The notes: generated from the letters alone by a model not told the origin. 64,000 nucleotides of DNA from Pseudomonas oryzihabitans (GCF_001518815.1 NZ_CP013987.1:3246501-3310500), one strand, 5' to 3'; numbered from the stretch's first letter, positions 8,229 to 18,462 are shown. Numbers and translations are program-made.

Positions 8229-9908
8229 TTAGTTCTGGCTTTCCATCTGCGCCTTGATCAGGTCGCCGATGGTGGTGGGGCCAGCAGCAGGCTCTTGCTT
8301 GCTACGCAGGGAGCTCATGGCTTCCTTCTCGTCGTCGACGTCCTTGGACTTGACGGAGAGGCTGATCACGCGGCTCTTGCGATCGATGCTGATGATCTTG
8401 GCTTCGACTTCGTCGCCTTCCTTCAGCACGTTACGGGCGTCTTCGACGCGATCACGGCTGATTTCGGACGCCTTCAGGACGCCTTCGATCTCGTTGCCCA
8501 GGGTGATGACAGCGCCCTTGGCATCGACTTCCTTGACGGTACCGCGCACGATGGTGCCTTTCTCGTTCAGGGAGGCGTAGTTGGAGAACGGATCGTCTTC
8601 CAGCTGCTTGATGCCCAGGGAGATACGCTCGCGCTCCGGGTCAACGGACAGGATCACGGTGTCCAGCTCGTCACCCTTCTTGAAGCGACGCACGGCTTCT
8701 TCGCCGGTTTCGTTCCAGGAGATGTCGGACAGGTGTACCAGGCCGTCGATGCCGCCTTCCAGACCAATGAAGATACCGAAATCGGTGATCGACTTGATGG
8801 TGCCGGAGATGCGGTCGCCCTTATTGAACTGACCCGAGAACTCTTCCCACGGGTTAGCGCGGCACTGCTTGATGCCCAGGGAGATACGACGACGCTCTTC
8901 GTCGATATCCAGGACCATGACTTCCACTTCGTCGCCGACCTGAACGACCTTGGACGGGTGGATGTTCTTGTTGGTCCAATCCATTTCGGACACGTGTACC
9001 AGGCCTTCCACGCCCTCTTCCAGCTCGGCGAAGCAGCCGTAGTCGGTGAGGTTGGTGACGCGCGCCTGAACGCGGGTGCCTTCCGGGTAACGAGCCTTGA
9101 TGGCGACCCACGGATCTTCGCCCAGCTGCTTCAGACCCAGGGAAACGCGGTTGCGCTCGCGGTCGAACTTCAGCACCTTGACGTCGATCTCGTCGCCGAC
9201 GTTGACGATTTCCGACGGATGCTTGATGCGCTTCCAGGCCATGTCGGTAATGTGCAGCAGGCCATCCACGCCGCCCAGGTCGACGAACGCACCGTAGTCG
9301 GTGAGGTTCTTGACGATACCCTTGACCTGCTGACCTTCCTGCAGGGATTCCAGCAGAGCTTCACGCTCGGCGCTGTTCTCGGCTTCCAGGACGCTACGAC
9401 GGGAAACGACAACGTTGTTGCGCTTCTGGTCCAGCTTGATGACCTTGAACTCGAGTTCCTTGCCTTCCAGGTGAGTGGTGTCACGCACCGGACGGACGTC
9501 GACCAGGGAGCCCGGCAGGAACGCGCGGATACCGCTGACGTCGACGGTGAAACCGCCCTTGACCTTGCCGTTGATGACACCCTTGACCACTTCGTCGGCG
9601 CTGAACGCTGCTTCCAGGACCAGCCAGGACTCGGCGCGCTTGGCCTTTTCGCGAGACACTTTGGTTTCGCCGAAACCGTCTTCGACGGCATCCAGGGCTA
9701 CGTGGACTTCGTCACCCACGTTGATGGTCAGCTCGCCTTGTTCGTTGTAGAACTGCTCGAGCGGAACCAGGCCTTCGGATTTCAGGCCGGTATCGACCAC
9801 AACCCAGTCGCCATCGATCGACACCACGGTGCCGACGATGATGGCGCCCGGCTGCATGTCGAGGGATTTCAGACTTTCTTCAAAGAGTTCTGCGAAGCTT
9901 TCGCTCAT
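8229..9908 (-). CDS. rpsA: 30S ribosomal protein S1
   Basis: S1 binds mRNA on the 30S subunit and is needed to start translation of most messages. The 559-residue length is typical of the six-domain proteobacterial form. Repeated OB-fold S1 units are visible, for example [40 protein letters not shown] and [20 protein letters not shown], each followed by a KVLKFD- or VLDIDEE-type segment and RVSLG or RISLG. The upstream cmk stop is 140 bases away, and that gap holds a structured leader. A strong terminator follows. The gene order cmk-rpsA-ihfB is conserved in gammaproteobacteria. Confidence 0.98.
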   Translation of the reverse strand: MSESFAELFEESLKSLDMQPGAIIVGTVVSIDGDWVVVDTGLKSEGLVPLEQFYNEQGELTINVGDEVHVALDAVEDGFGETKVSREKAKRAESWLVLEAAFSADEVVKGVINGKVKGGFTVDVSGIRAFLPGSLVDVRPVRDTTHLEGKELEFKVIKLDQKRNNVVVSRRSVLEAENSAEREALLESLQEGQQVKGIVKNLTDYGAFVDLGGVDGLLHITDMAWKRIKHPSEIVNVGDEIDVKVLKFDRERNRVSLGLKQLGEDPWVAIKARYPEGTRVQARVTNLTDYGCFAELEEGVEGLVHVSEMDWTNKNIHPSKVVQVGDEVEVMVLDIDEERRRISLGIKQCRANPWEEFSGQFNKGDRISGTIKSITDFGIFIGLEGGIDGLVHLSDISWNETGEEAVRRFKKGDELDTVILSVDPERERISLGIKQLEDDPFSNYASLNEKGTIVRGTVKEVDAKGAVITLGNEIEGVLKASEISRDRVEDARNVLKEGDEVEAKIISIDRKSRVISLSVKSKDVDDEKEAMSSLRSKQEPAAGPTTIGDLIKAQMESQN

Positions 9909-10048
9909 GTTTATACCTGTTGTATGGATACCCGATGTATCCGGCTACCGCATGACCAGCCCATGCGGGGTGAGTGGTAACCATCCGGCTACCGGGATGT
10001 GACTGGTTCCCGGCAGCTTTCACCGACGACTCGAATGAGCCTCGGCCT
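9909..10048 (-). promoter_or_regulatory. structured rpsA leader, possible S1 autoregulation region
   Basis: The interval contains two copies of ATCCGGCTACCG (9939-9950 and 9983-9994). It also contains two short hairpins: CCGCATG (9948-9954) with CATGCGG (9962-9968), and CCGGGA (9992-9997) with TCCCGG (10008-10013). In E. coli and relatives the rpsA start region folds into hairpins that S1 binds to repress its own synthesis. That this leader does the same is inference from position and structure. Confidence 0.45.
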
Positions 10049-10735
10049 TCATCCTGCCAGGTCGCGCTCGGCGGCCAGGGTCAGGATGCGTTCCAATACC
10101 TGTTGTATGGAGAGATGCGTGGAATCCAGCTCGACGGCGTCGTCGGCAGGCTTGAGCGGAGCAACGCTACGCTGACTATCGCGGGCGTCCCGCTCACGGA
10201 TCTCTTCCAGGAGGGCAGGCAAACTAACATTTTCGCCCTTTTGCTTCAACTGAAGATAACGCCTCTGTGCCCGTTCCTCGGCACCGGCGGTCAGAAAGAT
10301 CTTCAGCTCGGCATCCGGGAAAACCACGGTGCCCATGTCACGACCATCGGCCACCAGGCCGGGCGCTTCGCGGAAGGCCTGCTGGCGCTGCAGCAGGGCA
10401 TCACGAACGGCAGGCAGCGTGGCGACCTGGGAGGCGCCGGCACCGACTTCCTCGGTGCGGATGACGTCAGTGACGTCCTCACCTTCGAGGATGATGCGCT
10501 GGCCGTGCTCGTGCCCCGCGAGGAACTGGACGTCCAGATGGGCCGCCAGCAGTTTGAGCGACTCCTCATTGGTGTAGTCGACGCCATGGTTACGCGCGGC
10601 GAAGGCCAGCAGCCGATAGAGCGCGCCGGAATCCAGCAGGTTCCAGCCGAGCTGGCGGGCGACCAGCGCCGCGAGGGTGCCCTTCCCCGAACCGCCGGGG
10701 CCGTCGAGGGTGATGACGGGTGCGGTACTGCTCAT
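10049..10735 (-). CDS. cmk: cytidylate kinase
   Basis: Cmk phosphorylates CMP and dCMP. The 228-residue protein has the P-loop [10 protein letters not shown] near residue 12, then LDSGALYR, and the substrate and lid region [16 protein letters not shown] at 10735 is chosen because homologues start a few residues before the P-loop. The frame is open upstream only because it lies inside tyrA. The start overlaps the tyrA stop as ATGA. In most pseudomonads the gene just upstream of cmk is the 3' (AroA) half of a tyrA-aroA fusion; here cmk is coupled directly to tyrA. Confidence 0.96.
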   Translation of the reverse strand: MSSTAPVITLDGPGGSGKGTLAALVARQLGWNLLDSGALYRLLAFAARNHGVDYTNEESLKLLAAHLDVQFLAGHEHGQRIILEGEDVTDVIRTEEVGAGASQVATLPAVRDALLQRQQAFREAPGLVADGRDMGTVVFPDAELKIFLTAGAEERAQRRYLQLKQKGENVSLPALLEEIRERDARDSQRSVAPLKPADDAVELDSTHLSIQQVLERILTLAAERDLAG

Positions 10736-11670
10736 GAGTGCCCCTCCGTAAGGGAATGATGGCTGGCGGCCTGAGCGCCGGCCTGGGTACGACTGGCGAG
10801 GATGCGCCCGAAATATTCGCGCGCGCCCCGCGCATGGGTCAGCACCTCCATGAGGAACTGACCATCGCCGGCCTGAATGGCACCGCGCAGTTCGTCGAGA
10901 TCGGTGCGGTAGGTGTCCAGCGCCTGCAGCACGGCTTCGCGATTGGCGATGAAGATGTCGTGCCACATGGTCGGATCGCTGCCGGCGATACGGGTGAAGT
11001 CGCGGAAACCGCCCGCGGCATAGTGGAAGATCTCGCGGTTCTCGCTGCGCTTGGCCAGGGAGTCCACCAGATTGAAGGCCAACAGGTGCGGCAGATGACT
11101 GGTGGCGGCGAGAACCTGATCGTGATGTTCGACGGTCATGTGCTCGACGTCGGCGCCGATGGCGCGCCAGAGGCGATCGATCTTGTCCAGGTCGGCCGGC
11201 AGGGTTTCTTCCAGTGGCGTGAGGATGACCTTGTGACGATTGAACAGGGCCGCATTGGCCGCGGTGACGCCACTGCGTTCGGAACCGGCGATGGGATGCC
11301 CCGGGACGAAACGCAGCGACTGGCCGGCAAAGGCGCGGCGTGCGGCGCGCACCACGTTGCCCTTGGCACTGCCGACATCGGTGAGAATGGCGCCCTGCAG
11401 CGACAGTGCCGCCAGATCGGCCAGCACGCGCTCCATGGCCAGGATGGGCACGGCGAGCTGAATGACATCGGCGCCGGGACAGGCCTCGGCGAGTTCGGCG
11501 ACGCAACGGTCGACCACGCCCAGCTCCACCGCCTGGCGCCGGGTATCCGGATCCCGGTCGATCCCGACCACTTCACGGCAAAGACCACTGGCGCGAGCAC
11601 CCTTGGCGAAGGAGCCGCCGATCAGCCCCAGGCCGACAACGACAAGACGTTCGATCACGGGGGCGGCCAT
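10732..11670 (-). CDS. tyrA: prephenate dehydrogenase, stand-alone (no AroA domain)
   Basis: TyrA oxidatively decarboxylates prephenate for tyrosine synthesis. The 312 residues carry the NAD motif [15 protein letters not shown], then TDVGSAKG, the substrate motif [12 protein letters not shown], and [10 protein letters not shown]. The dehydrogenase looks complete and ends with a short tail ([14 protein letters not shown]...) where the linker to AroA would normally begin. In P. aeruginosa and most relatives this gene encodes a fused TyrA-AroA protein of about 750 residues; here the AroA half is missing entirely. The ATG at 11670 follows the hisC stop by one base. A GTG at 11679 is an alternative. 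Confidence 0.93.
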   Translation of the reverse strand: MAAPVIERLVVVGLGLIGGSFAKGARASGLCREVVGIDRDPDTRRQAVELGVVDRCVAELAEACPGADVIQLAVPILAMERVLADLAALSLQGAILTDVGSAKGNVVRAARRAFAGQSLRFVPGHPIAGSERSGVTAANAALFNRHKVILTPLEETLPADLDKIDRLWRAIGADVEHMTVEHHDQVLAATSHLPHLLAFNLVDSLAKRSENREIFHYAAGGFRDFTRIAGSDPTMWHDIFIANREAVLQALDTYRTDLDELRGAIQAGDGQFLMEVLTHARGAREYFGRILASRTQAGAQAASHHSLTEGHS

Positions 11671-11671
11671 G

Positions 11672-12784
11672 TCAGCCACGCCCCAGCACCTTGCCCAGTG
11701 CTACCAGGAAGCGGGCGTTTTCCGCCTCGGTACCGATGGAGACGCGCAGGAAGGTCGGCATGCCGTAACCGGCAACGGGGCGAACGATGACGCCTTCCTG
11801 CAGCAGGCCCTGGTTGATCGGCCCGGCATCACGACCCAGGTCGACGGCGATGAAATTGCCGCGTGAAGGAATCCATGCCAGGCCGAGGTCGCGAAAACCC
11901 GCTTCCAGCTGGGCCATGCCGGCGTCATTCAGGGCGCGGCTGCGGGCCAGGTAGTCGCTGTCGGCCAAGGCCGCACAGGCCGCGGCCTGGGCCAGGCTGT
12001 TCACGTTGAACGGCTGGCGTACCCGGTTGAGGACATCGGCCACGGTCGGCGAGGAGAAGGCATAGCCCACGCGCAAGGCGGCCAGGCCATAGGCCTTGGA
12101 GAAGGTCCGCGACACCACGAGGTTGGGATACTGCGCGAGGAAGGCCAGGCCGTCCGGCAGCTCGTTGCCTTCGGCGTATTCGATGTAGGCCTCGTCCAGC
12201 ACTACCAGGACGTGTTCGGGCACGCGGGTGAGGAAGCGTGCCAGGGCTTCGCTGTCGAACCAGGTGCCGGTGGGGTTGTTGGGGTTGGCGACAAAGACCA
12301 CCCGGGTGTCGGCATCGATGGCGGCCAGCATGGCGTCGAGGTCATGACCGTAGTCCTTTGCCGGGACGCTGCGACCTTCCGCACCGATGGCCAGGGTCAC
12401 CAGCGGATAGACGGCGAAGGCATGCTCGCTGAACACGGCGTTGTAGCCGGGTGCCAGGTAGGCTCGGGCGACCAGTTCGAGAATGTCGTTGGAGCCGTTG
12501 CCCAGGGTGATGCCATTGGCGGCCACGCCGAAGCGCTTGCTCAGGGCCTGCTTGAGGTCGAAGCCGCCGCCATCGGGATAGCGGGTCAGGTCGGCCAGCT
12601 CGGCGCGGATGGCTTCGAGGGCCTTGGCACTCGGGCCGAGGGGATTCTCGTTGCTGGCGAGCTTGACGATGCTGGCGGGCGCCATACCCAGCTCGCGGGC
12701 CAGTTCATCGACAGGCTTGCCGGGCACGTAGGGCGAAAGTTTCTGTACGCCGGGAAGGGCTTGCGCCAGGAAATCGCAGCTCAT
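11672..12784 (-). CDS. hisC: histidinol-phosphate aminotransferase (HisC2 type)
   Basis: This is a 370-residue class I/II PLP enzyme. It transfers an amino group to imidazole-acetol phosphate, and the HisC2 group encoded beside tyrA probably also serves aromatic amino acids. It starts SCDFLAQALPGVQKLSPYVPGKP. It shows KLASNENPLGPS, the substrate region NPNNPTG, DEAYIEYA, and the PLP lysine in SRTFSKAYGLAALRVGYA. ATG at 12784 matches homologue starts and has an AGAGG ribosome site. In P. aeruginosa pheA, serC and gyrA lie upstream; here a 573-base gap and then gltX follow instead. Confidence 0.94.
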   Translation of the reverse strand: MSCDFLAQALPGVQKLSPYVPGKPVDELARELGMAPASIVKLASNENPLGPSAKALEAIRAELADLTRYPDGGGFDLKQALSKRFGVAANGITLGNGSNDILELVARAYLAPGYNAVFSEHAFAVYPLVTLAIGAEGRSVPAKDYGHDLDAMLAAIDADTRVVFVANPNNPTGTWFDSEALARFLTRVPEHVLVVLDEAYIEYAEGNELPDGLAFLAQYPNLVVSRTFSKAYGLAALRVGYAFSSPTVADVLNRVRQPFNVNSLAQAAACAALADSDYLARSRALNDAGMAQLEAGFRDLGLAWIPSRGNFIAVDLGRDAGPINQGLLQEGVIVRPVAGYGMPTFLRVSIGTEAENARFLVALGKVLGRG

Positions 12785-12943
12785 GGAGACCTCTTCAACT
12801 TGCGATGACGACGGCCGGGCCGCCGAAAATGGGCGCCATCTTAAAGCCAAGGCGGGTCGCGGACCAATCGAAGTTGCGATCGCGCGACGGAAAGCCCGTA
12901 GTCGATCCCACTGTAACGACCTGGGCGAGGATCGATCGCCGGG

Positions 12944-13144
12944 TCAGATAAGGATCGCGGCGGCCAGGAGGGAAATGAGAATGGCGCCGGACTCGACAAC
13001 GAACCGGGCCAGGTGAACGCTCAGGCAAGCGATACCCTTCCGCACCTTGCCCACCCGCCAACCGTAGCGCTGCTGCAAAGAGTGCACAACGATGTTGATA
13101 CCACCAAGACTGGCATGATGACGAAGGCGAATCAGCACCGGCAT
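12944..13144 (-). CDS. doubtful small ORF, hydrophobic C-terminus
   Basis: The frame encodes 66 residues, basic in the first two thirds and ending in a predicted membrane helix of about 14-18 residues. I recognise no family, and no strong Shine-Dalgarno sequence precedes the ATG at 13144. It could be a small membrane protein, a decayed gene fragment or chance. It is recorded because nothing else fills this gap. Confidence 0.2.
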   Translation of the reverse strand: MPVLIRLRHHASLGGINIVVHSLQQRYGWRVGKVRKGIACLSVHLARFVVESGAILISLLAAAILI

Positions 13145-13314
13145 GCCTTGGGGACCGCGGCCTCGCGCGGCCGGGATTGGTCCGGCGAGCAGGGATACGG
13201 GCGTCGCGGTCGCCGGAATGAAGGTCCAGCCTAGGCGTGGTACCGCCAGCCAATCTGGCTTCCAGGCCAGTGTGGTACGGAGGATTCTTGGAGGTCATGT
13301 GGCCATCCTGGCGC

Positions 13315-13347
13315 GAGAAAGAAGCCGACCCCAACGACGGGGTCGGC
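13315..13347 (-). terminator. rho-independent terminator of gltX
   Basis: A perfect 9-bp stem (GCCGACCCC at 13324-13332 with GGGGTCGGC at 13339-13347) encloses the loop AACGAC. On the minus strand it is followed by TTCTTTCTC. It lies ten bases after the gltX stop. Confidence 0.85.
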
Positions 13348-13357
13348 CGGAGGGCTG

Positions 13358-14839
13358 TCAGCCGAGTTCGGCCAGCAGCTTCTCCCACTCCTTGGTTTCT
13401 TTCTTGGAGGGTGCACCCAGCAGCTCGACCGCCTGCCGCAGGCGGAAGCGCGTGAGGTCCGGACCCAAGATTTCCATGGCGTCCAGCACCGAGACCGAGC
13501 TGGCCTGGCCGGTAATGGCGGCGAACAGCAGCGGCATCACGTCACGCAGCTTGAGCTGCTGGTGCTCGGCGACGGCCTGGATCACTGCGGTGATGCGCTC
13601 CTTGTCCCACTGGCGCAAGGCTTCGAGCTTCCACAGCAGCAGTTGCATGACCAGGCGGACCTGGTCGGCGGACAGCTTCTTGTGCTGGAACAGCGCCGGA
13701 TCCAGATTGAGCGCACCGCTGAAGAAGAAGCCGGCCAGCGGGGCGATCTGGCTGAAGGTCTCGACGCGCTGCTGCACCAGGGGTGCGATCTTGAGCAGGT
13801 AGTCGGGATTGAGCGCCCACTGCTGCACCTCGGCGGCGAAGCGTTCGGGGCTCAGTTCGCGCAGCCACTGGCCGTTGAGCCAGGAGAGCTTCTCGACGTC
13901 GAAGATCGGACCGCCCAGGGACACACGCTGGAGGTCGAAATGCTCGACCATCTCGTCCAGGGTGAATTTCTCGCGCTCGTCGGGCATCGACCAGCCCATG
14001 CGTCCAAGGTAGTTGAGCATGGCTTGGGGCAGGTAGCCCATGCGCTGGTAGAAGGTCACCGAGGTGGGATTCTTGCGCTTGGAAAGCTTGCTCTTGTCCG
14101 GATTGCGCAGCAGCGGCATGTAGCACAGCTGGGGCTGCTCCCAGCCGAAGCACTCGTAGAGCTTGATCAGCTTGGGTGCCGAAGGCAGCCACTCTTCGCC
14201 GCGCAGGACGTGGGTGATGCCCATCAGGTGGTCGTCGACCACGTTGGCCAGGAAATAGGTGGGCAGGCCGTCGGCCTTCATCAGCACCTGCATGTCCATG
14301 CGATCCCAGGGGATCTCGACATCACCGCGCAGCAGGTCGGGGACGACGCAGACGCCCTCCTCCGGCACCTTCATGCGGATCACATAGGGCTGACCCGCGT
14401 CCAGGCGCTGTTGCACCTCGTCCTGGCTCAGGCGCAGGCCGCGACCGTCGTAGCGCGGGGTTTCACCACGCGCCTGCTGTTCGGCACGCATCTGGTCGAG
14501 TTCTTCCGGAGTAGCGAAGCAGTAGAAGGCGTGACCTTTCTCCACCAGCTCCCGGGCGTACTTCCAGTAGATCTCGCCGCGCTCGCTCTGCCGATAGGGG
14601 CCATGGGGACCGCCAACATCCGGGCCCTCGTCCCACTCGATGCCCAGCCAGCGCAGGGCATCATAGATCTGCTGTTCGGACTCGCGAGTCGAGCGAACCT
14701 GGTCGGTATCCTCGATGCGCAGGATGAACTGACCGCCGTGCTGACGGGCGAAGCAGAGATTGAACAGGGCGATATAGGCGGTACCGACATGCGGGTCGCC
14801 GGTGGGCGACGGCGCGATGCGCGTGCGAACGGTGGTCAT
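13358..14839 (-). CDS. gltX: glutamyl-tRNA synthetase
   Basis: This class I synthetase charges tRNA-Glu. The 493-residue protein starts [20 protein letters not shown], where PHVG is the HIGH-type ATP motif. [13 protein letters not shown] and YDGRGLRLS follow, and the second ATP motif is KSKLSKRKN, the Lys-Leu-Ser-Lys-Arg form used by GluRS. The C-terminal alpha-helical anticodon-binding domain fills roughly residues 330-490. The start is the first ATG before the conserved RIAPSPTG. uvrB ends 81 bases upstream on the same strand. In PAO1, gltX and uvrB are also near neighbours. Confidence 0.97.
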   Translation of the reverse strand: MTTVRTRIAPSPTGDPHVGTAYIALFNLCFARQHGGQFILRIEDTDQVRSTRESEQQIYDALRWLGIEWDEGPDVGGPHGPYRQSERGEIYWKYARELVEKGHAFYCFATPEELDQMRAEQQARGETPRYDGRGLRLSQDEVQQRLDAGQPYVIRMKVPEEGVCVVPDLLRGDVEIPWDRMDMQVLMKADGLPTYFLANVVDDHLMGITHVLRGEEWLPSAPKLIKLYECFGWEQPQLCYMPLLRNPDKSKLSKRKNPTSVTFYQRMGYLPQAMLNYLGRMGWSMPDEREKFTLDEMVEHFDLQRVSLGGPIFDVEKLSWLNGQWLRELSPERFAAEVQQWALNPDYLLKIAPLVQQRVETFSQIAPLAGFFFSGALNLDPALFQHKKLSADQVRLVMQLLLWKLEALRQWDKERITAVIQAVAEHQQLKLRDVMPLLFAAITGQASSVSVLDAMEILGPDLTRFRLRQAVELLGAPSKKETKEWEKLLAELG

Positions 14840-14920
14840 CGGCTTTCTCGAAAAACGCGAAGGGACAAAGGCGGAATGGTAGCAGCGCCGGGGTCAGCGC
14901 TGCCAGTTGAGCCCATCACC

Positions 14921-16930
14921 TTAAACCTGGACCAGGCGCTCGCGGAGCGCCTGTATCTCGTCGCGCAGCTGGGCTGCGGACTCGAACTGCAGGTCGCGCG
15001 CCAGCTGCAGCATCTTCTCTTCGAGCTGACGGATGCGCTTGCCGATCTCGCTGGGCGAGCGCAGTTCGGCGGCATATTCGCCCTTGTCCTCGGCAGCCTT
15101 GGCCACGCGACGCTTGCCCTTACCACCTGGCGCGGCGGCGCCTTCCATGATGTCGCGGATGTCCTTCTTGATGCCCTGGGGCACGATGCCGTGCTCTTCG
15201 TTGAACGCCAGCTGCCGATTGCGGCGGCGCTCGGTCTCGTCGATGGCGCGCTGCATGGAGCCGGTCATGTTGTCGGCATAGAGGATGGCCTTGCCGTTGA
15301 GGTTACGCGCCGCCCGGCCGATGGTCTGGATCAGCGAGCGTTCGGAACGCAGGAAACCCTCCTTGTCGGCATCGAGCACCGCCACCAGGGAGACCTCGGG
15401 CATGTCCAGGCCTTCGCGCAAGAGGTTGATGCCCACCAGCACGTCGAAGGTGCCCAGGCGCAGGTCGCGGATGATCTCCACCCGCTCCACGGTGTCGATG
15501 TCCGAGTGCAGATAGCGCACCCGCACATCGTGATCGGCCAGGTAGTCGGTGAGGTCCTCGGCCATGCGCTTGGTCAGGGTGGTACAGAGCACCCGCTCCT
15601 CCTGGGCTACGCGCAGGCGGATCTCGGAGAGCAGATCGTCCACCTGGGTGGTGGCCGGACGGATCTCGATGATGGGGTCGACCAGGCCGGTGGGCCGCAC
15701 CACCTGCTCGATCACGCGGCCGGCATGTTCCTCCTCGTAAGGGCCGGGGGTGGCCGAGACGAAGATGGTCTGGGGCGCGCCGGCCTCCCACTCCTCGAAC
15801 TTGAGCGGTCGGTTGTCTAGCGCCGAGGGCAGGCGAAAGCCGTACTCCACCAGGGTTTCCTTGCGCGAGCGATCACCCTTGAACATGGCACCGATCTGCG
15901 GAACGGTGACGTGGGATTCGTCGATCACCAGCAGGGCATTGCTCGGCAGGTAGTCGTAGAGGGTGGGCGGCGGCTCGCCCGGACCACGCCCCGACAGGTA
16001 GCGGCTGTAGTTCTCGATGCCGTTGCAGTAGCCCAGTTCGAGGATCATCTCCAGGTCGAAGCGAGTACGCTGCTCCAGGCGCTGGGCTTCGAGCAGACGA
16101 TTCTGGCTGCGCAGCCATTCGAGGCGGTCGGCGAGCTCCAGCTTGATGTTCTCGATGGCGCCCAGCAGGGTCTCGCGCGGCGTGGCGTAGTGGGTCTTGG
16201 GATAGAAGGTGAAGCGCGGCAACTTGCGGATCACCTCGCCGGTCAACGGATCGAAGGCCGACAGACTCTCTACTTCATCGTCGAACAGCTCGATGCGCAC
16301 CGCTTCCAAGTCGGATTCCGCCGGGAAGATGTCGATGACGTCGCCGCGCACGCGAAAGGTGGCGCGGGCGAATTCCATGTCGTTACGGCTGTACTGCAAC
16401 TCGGCCAGCCGGCGCAGGATGGTGCGCTGGTCGATGCGATCGCCGCGATCCAGGTGCAGGACCATCTTCAGGTAGGCCTCGGGACTGCCCAGGCCATAGA
16501 TGGAGGACACCGAGGCGACGATGATGGCGTCCTTGCGCTCGAGCAGCGCCTTGGTAGCAGAGAGGCGCATCTGCTCGATGTGGTCGTTGATGGACGAGTC
16601 CTTCTCGATGAAGGTGTCCGACGACGGCACATAGGCTTCCGGCTGGTAGTAGTCGTAGTAGGAGACGAAGTATTCCACCGAGTTGTTCGGGAAGAAGGCC
16701 TTGAATTCGCCATAGAGCTGGGCGGCCAGGGTCTTGTTCGGCGCCAGCACCATAGTCGGGCGCTGCACCTGGGCGATGACGTTGGCAATGCTGAAGGTCT
16801 TGCCCGAGCCGGTCACGCCGAGCAGGGTCTGGTGCGACAGGCCCGCCTCCAGGCCTTCCACCATCTGGCGAATGGCTTCGGGCTGGTCGCCGGCCGGGGT
16901 GTAGCGGGTGGAAAGCTGGAATGCGGACAT
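14921..16930 (-). CDS. uvrB: excinuclease ABC subunit UvrB
   Basis: UvrB is the damage-verifying helicase of nucleotide excision repair; it is loaded by UvrA and recruits UvrC. The 669-residue length is normal. It shows [17 protein letters not shown] at the N-terminus, Walker [11 protein letters not shown], and the beta-hairpin region [21 protein letters not shown]. The DEAD-like helicase motif is [10 protein letters not shown], with helicase motifs V-VI in [16 protein letters not shown] and QTIGRAARN. The C-terminal UVR domain includes [18 protein letters not shown]. The ATG at 16930 is chosen because homologues begin just before FQLS. An open extension upstream has no similarity to UvrB. 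Confidence 0.97.
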   Translation of the reverse strand: MSAFQLSTRYTPAGDQPEAIRQMVEGLEAGLSHQTLLGVTGSGKTFSIANVIAQVQRPTMVLAPNKTLAAQLYGEFKAFFPNNSVEYFVSYYDYYQPEAYVPSSDTFIEKDSSINDHIEQMRLSATKALLERKDAIIVASVSSIYGLGSPEAYLKMVLHLDRGDRIDQRTILRRLAELQYSRNDMEFARATFRVRGDVIDIFPAESDLEAVRIELFDDEVESLSAFDPLTGEVIRKLPRFTFYPKTHYATPRETLLGAIENIKLELADRLEWLRSQNRLLEAQRLEQRTRFDLEMILELGYCNGIENYSRYLSGRGPGEPPPTLYDYLPSNALLVIDESHVTVPQIGAMFKGDRSRKETLVEYGFRLPSALDNRPLKFEEWEAGAPQTIFVSATPGPYEEEHAGRVIEQVVRPTGLVDPIIEIRPATTQVDDLLSEIRLRVAQEERVLCTTLTKRMAEDLTDYLADHDVRVRYLHSDIDTVERVEIIRDLRLGTFDVLVGINLLREGLDMPEVSLVAVLDADKEGFLRSERSLIQTIGRAARNLNGKAILYADNMTGSMQRAIDETERRRNRQLAFNEEHGIVPQGIKKDIRDIMEGAAAPGGKGKRRVAKAAEDKGEYAAELRSPSEIGKRIRQLEEKMLQLARDLQFESAAQLRDEIQALRERLVQV

Positions 16931-17177
16931 GGCTGCCTCAGTAGCGCGGAAATGCACGGACACCACCACGCTAACGCAAGGTCAGGGCGGTGTGGACGAG
17001 GAAAAGGCTGGAAGCCCCTAGATGAGGTCGCATGCGCCCCTTTGCAATCCGCCTGCGGCGCCGCACGTCAGGAAATCTCCTACCGAGGTCGGGTCGCGAT
17101 GGTGCCTGCAGGGGGCTATACTCCTGGTTCCTAAGCGTTCCGCCCTTCCCTTCACCTCTCATTCGAGCCCCTGCCCC

Positions 17178-18380
17178 ATGAGTTTGTTCTCCGCCGTCGA
17201 AATGGCACCCCGCGACCCCATCCTTGGCCTGAACGAGGCCTATAACGCCGACGCCCGTCCGCACAAGGTCAATCTGGGCGTGGGGGTCTACTACGACGAG
17301 CAGGGCCGCATTCCGTTGCTGCGCGCCGTGGCCGAGGCCGAGAAGCAGCGCGTGGCCGCCCAGGCGCCGCGTGGCTACCTGCCCATCGAGGGCATCGCCG
17401 CCTACGACCAGGCCGTGCAGCACCTGCTGTTCGGTGCCGAATCGAGTCTGGTGCGCGAAGGTCGCGCCATCACCGTGCAGGCCGTCGGCGGTACCGGCGC
17501 CCTGAAGATCGGTGCCGACTTCCTCAAGCGCCTGCTACCGGACGCCGTGGTCGCCATCAGCGATCCGAGCTGGGAAAACCACCGCGCCCTGTTTGAGAGC
17601 GCCGGCTTTCCCGTGCAGAACTATCGCTATTACGACGCCGCCAGCAATGGCCTGAATCGCGAAGGCTTCCTGGCCGATCTCAAGGCATTGCCAGAGCGCT
17701 CGGTTGTGGTGTTGCACGCCTGCTGCCACAACCCCACTGGCGTGGATCTGCAGCCGGCCGACTGGCAAGCGGTGCTGGACGTGGTCAAGGCGCGCAACCT
17801 GGTGCCCTTCCTCGACATCGCCTACCAGGGCTTTGGCGACGGCATCGAGGAAGACGCCCAGGCCGTACGCCTGTTCGCCGATTCCGGCCTGACCTTTTTG
17901 GTCTCCAGCTCCTTCTCCAAATCCTTCTCGCTGTACGGCGAGCGGGTCGGCGCCCTGACCCTGGTCAGCGAGAGCCGCGAGGAAAGCGCCCGGGTGCTGT
18001 CGCAGGTCAAACGGGTGATCCGCACCAATTACTCCAACCCACCGACCCATGGCGCCACCATCGTCGCCACCGTGCTGAGCAATCCCGAGCTGCGCGCCCT
18101 GTGGGAAGCCGAACTGGGAGAAATGCGCCAGCGCATCCGCACCATGCGTAACGCCCTGGTGGGAGGCCTGGCCGCTGCCGGCGCCACCCGCGACTTCGCT
18201 TTCGTCAACGCCCAGCGCGGCATGTTCTCCTACTCCGGCCTGACCGCCGAGCAGGTCGAGCGGCTGAAGAGCGAATTCGGCATCTATGCGGTCAGTACCG
18301 GACGCATCTGCGTGGCCGCGTTGAACGAGCGCAATCTGCAGCCCACCATCCAGGCCATCGCCGCGGTATTGAAGGGCTGA
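17178..18380 (+). CDS. aromatic/aspartate aminotransferase (class I)
   Basis: This 400-residue PLP enzyme belongs to the AspC/TyrB group. It begins MSLFSAVEMAPRDPILGLNEAY and shows KVNLGVGVYYDEQG, ACCHNPTGVD and the PLP-lysine loop SSSFSKSFSLYGERVG. A conserved Arg lies in the C-terminal GRICVAALNE region. Members transaminate aspartate, tyrosine and phenylalanine with 2-oxoglutarate. The ATG at 17178 is preferred over a frame extension of 52 codons with no homology-like character. It is divergent from uvrB with a 247-base shared upstream region, an arrangement also found in PAO1. TyrB and PhhC are possible names, but substrate cannot be decided from sequence. Confidence 0.9.
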   Translation: MSLFSAVEMAPRDPILGLNEAYNADARPHKVNLGVGVYYDEQGRIPLLRAVAEAEKQRVAAQAPRGYLPIEGIAAYDQAVQHLLFGAESSLVREGRAITVQAVGGTGALKIGADFLKRLLPDAVVAISDPSWENHRALFESAGFPVQNYRYYDAASNGLNREGFLADLKALPERSVVVLHACCHNPTGVDLQPADWQAVLDVVKARNLVPFLDIAYQGFGDGIEEDAQAVRLFADSGLTFLVSSSFSKSFSLYGERVGALTLVSESREESARVLSQVKRVIRTNYSNPPTHGATIVATVLSNPELRALWEAELGEMRQRIRTMRNALVGGLAAAGATRDFAFVNAQRGMFSYSGLTAEQVERLKSEFGIYAVSTGRICVAALNERNLQPTIQAIAAVLKG

Positions 18381-18384
18381 CGAA

Positions 18385-18406
18385 GGGCTTTCGGCGGCCC
18401 GTTTTT
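18385..18406 (+). terminator. weak terminator after the aminotransferase
   Basis: GGGC (18385-18388) pairs with GCCC (18397-18400), followed by five T. The stem is only four pairs, so it is weak. It separates the aminotransferase from the tRNA promoter. Confidence 0.4.
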
Positions 18407-18422
18407 CTGGTGCCGCCGAGGC

Positions 18423-18450
18423 TTGACTTCCCGTTATCTATCAGTAAGAT
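18423..18450 (+). promoter_or_regulatory. sigma-70 promoter of tRNA-Asn
   Basis: TTGACT (18423-18428) and TAAGAT (18445-18450) are separated by 16 bases. A GC-rich discriminator (GCCCC) follows, a pattern typical of stringently controlled stable-RNA promoters. The tRNA begins 13 bases after the -10. Confidence 0.8.
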
Positions 18451-18462
18451 ACGCCCCGTTGT

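Larger units (their letters stand above)
12785..13357. other. 573-base region between hisC and gltX, no convincing gene
   Basis: The region presumably holds the hisC promoter and ends at its right with the gltX terminator (13315-13347). One minus-strand open frame (12944-13144, 66 codons) has a hydrophobic C-terminal segment (GAILISLLAAAILI) but no visible ribosome site or recognisable family. The rest is rich in CG-containing words and shows no codon structure I can defend. In other Pseudomonas pheA would lie in this position, so the gap may be a rearrangement scar. Confidence 0.5.

Noticed and set aside
8295-9980. Plus-strand open frame of 561 codons
   Set aside because: It is exactly antisense to rpsA; the repeated S1 domains explain its regular, low-complexity translation.
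12795-13388. Minus-strand open frame of 197 codons between gltX and hisC
   Set aside because: It runs through the gltX terminator and into hisC upstream sequence and has a disorder-like Arg/Pro/Ser translation with no ribosome site.
13562-15820. Plus-strand open frame of 752 codons
   Set aside because: It is antisense to gltX and uvrB, both full-length and certain; composition is that of a shadow frame.
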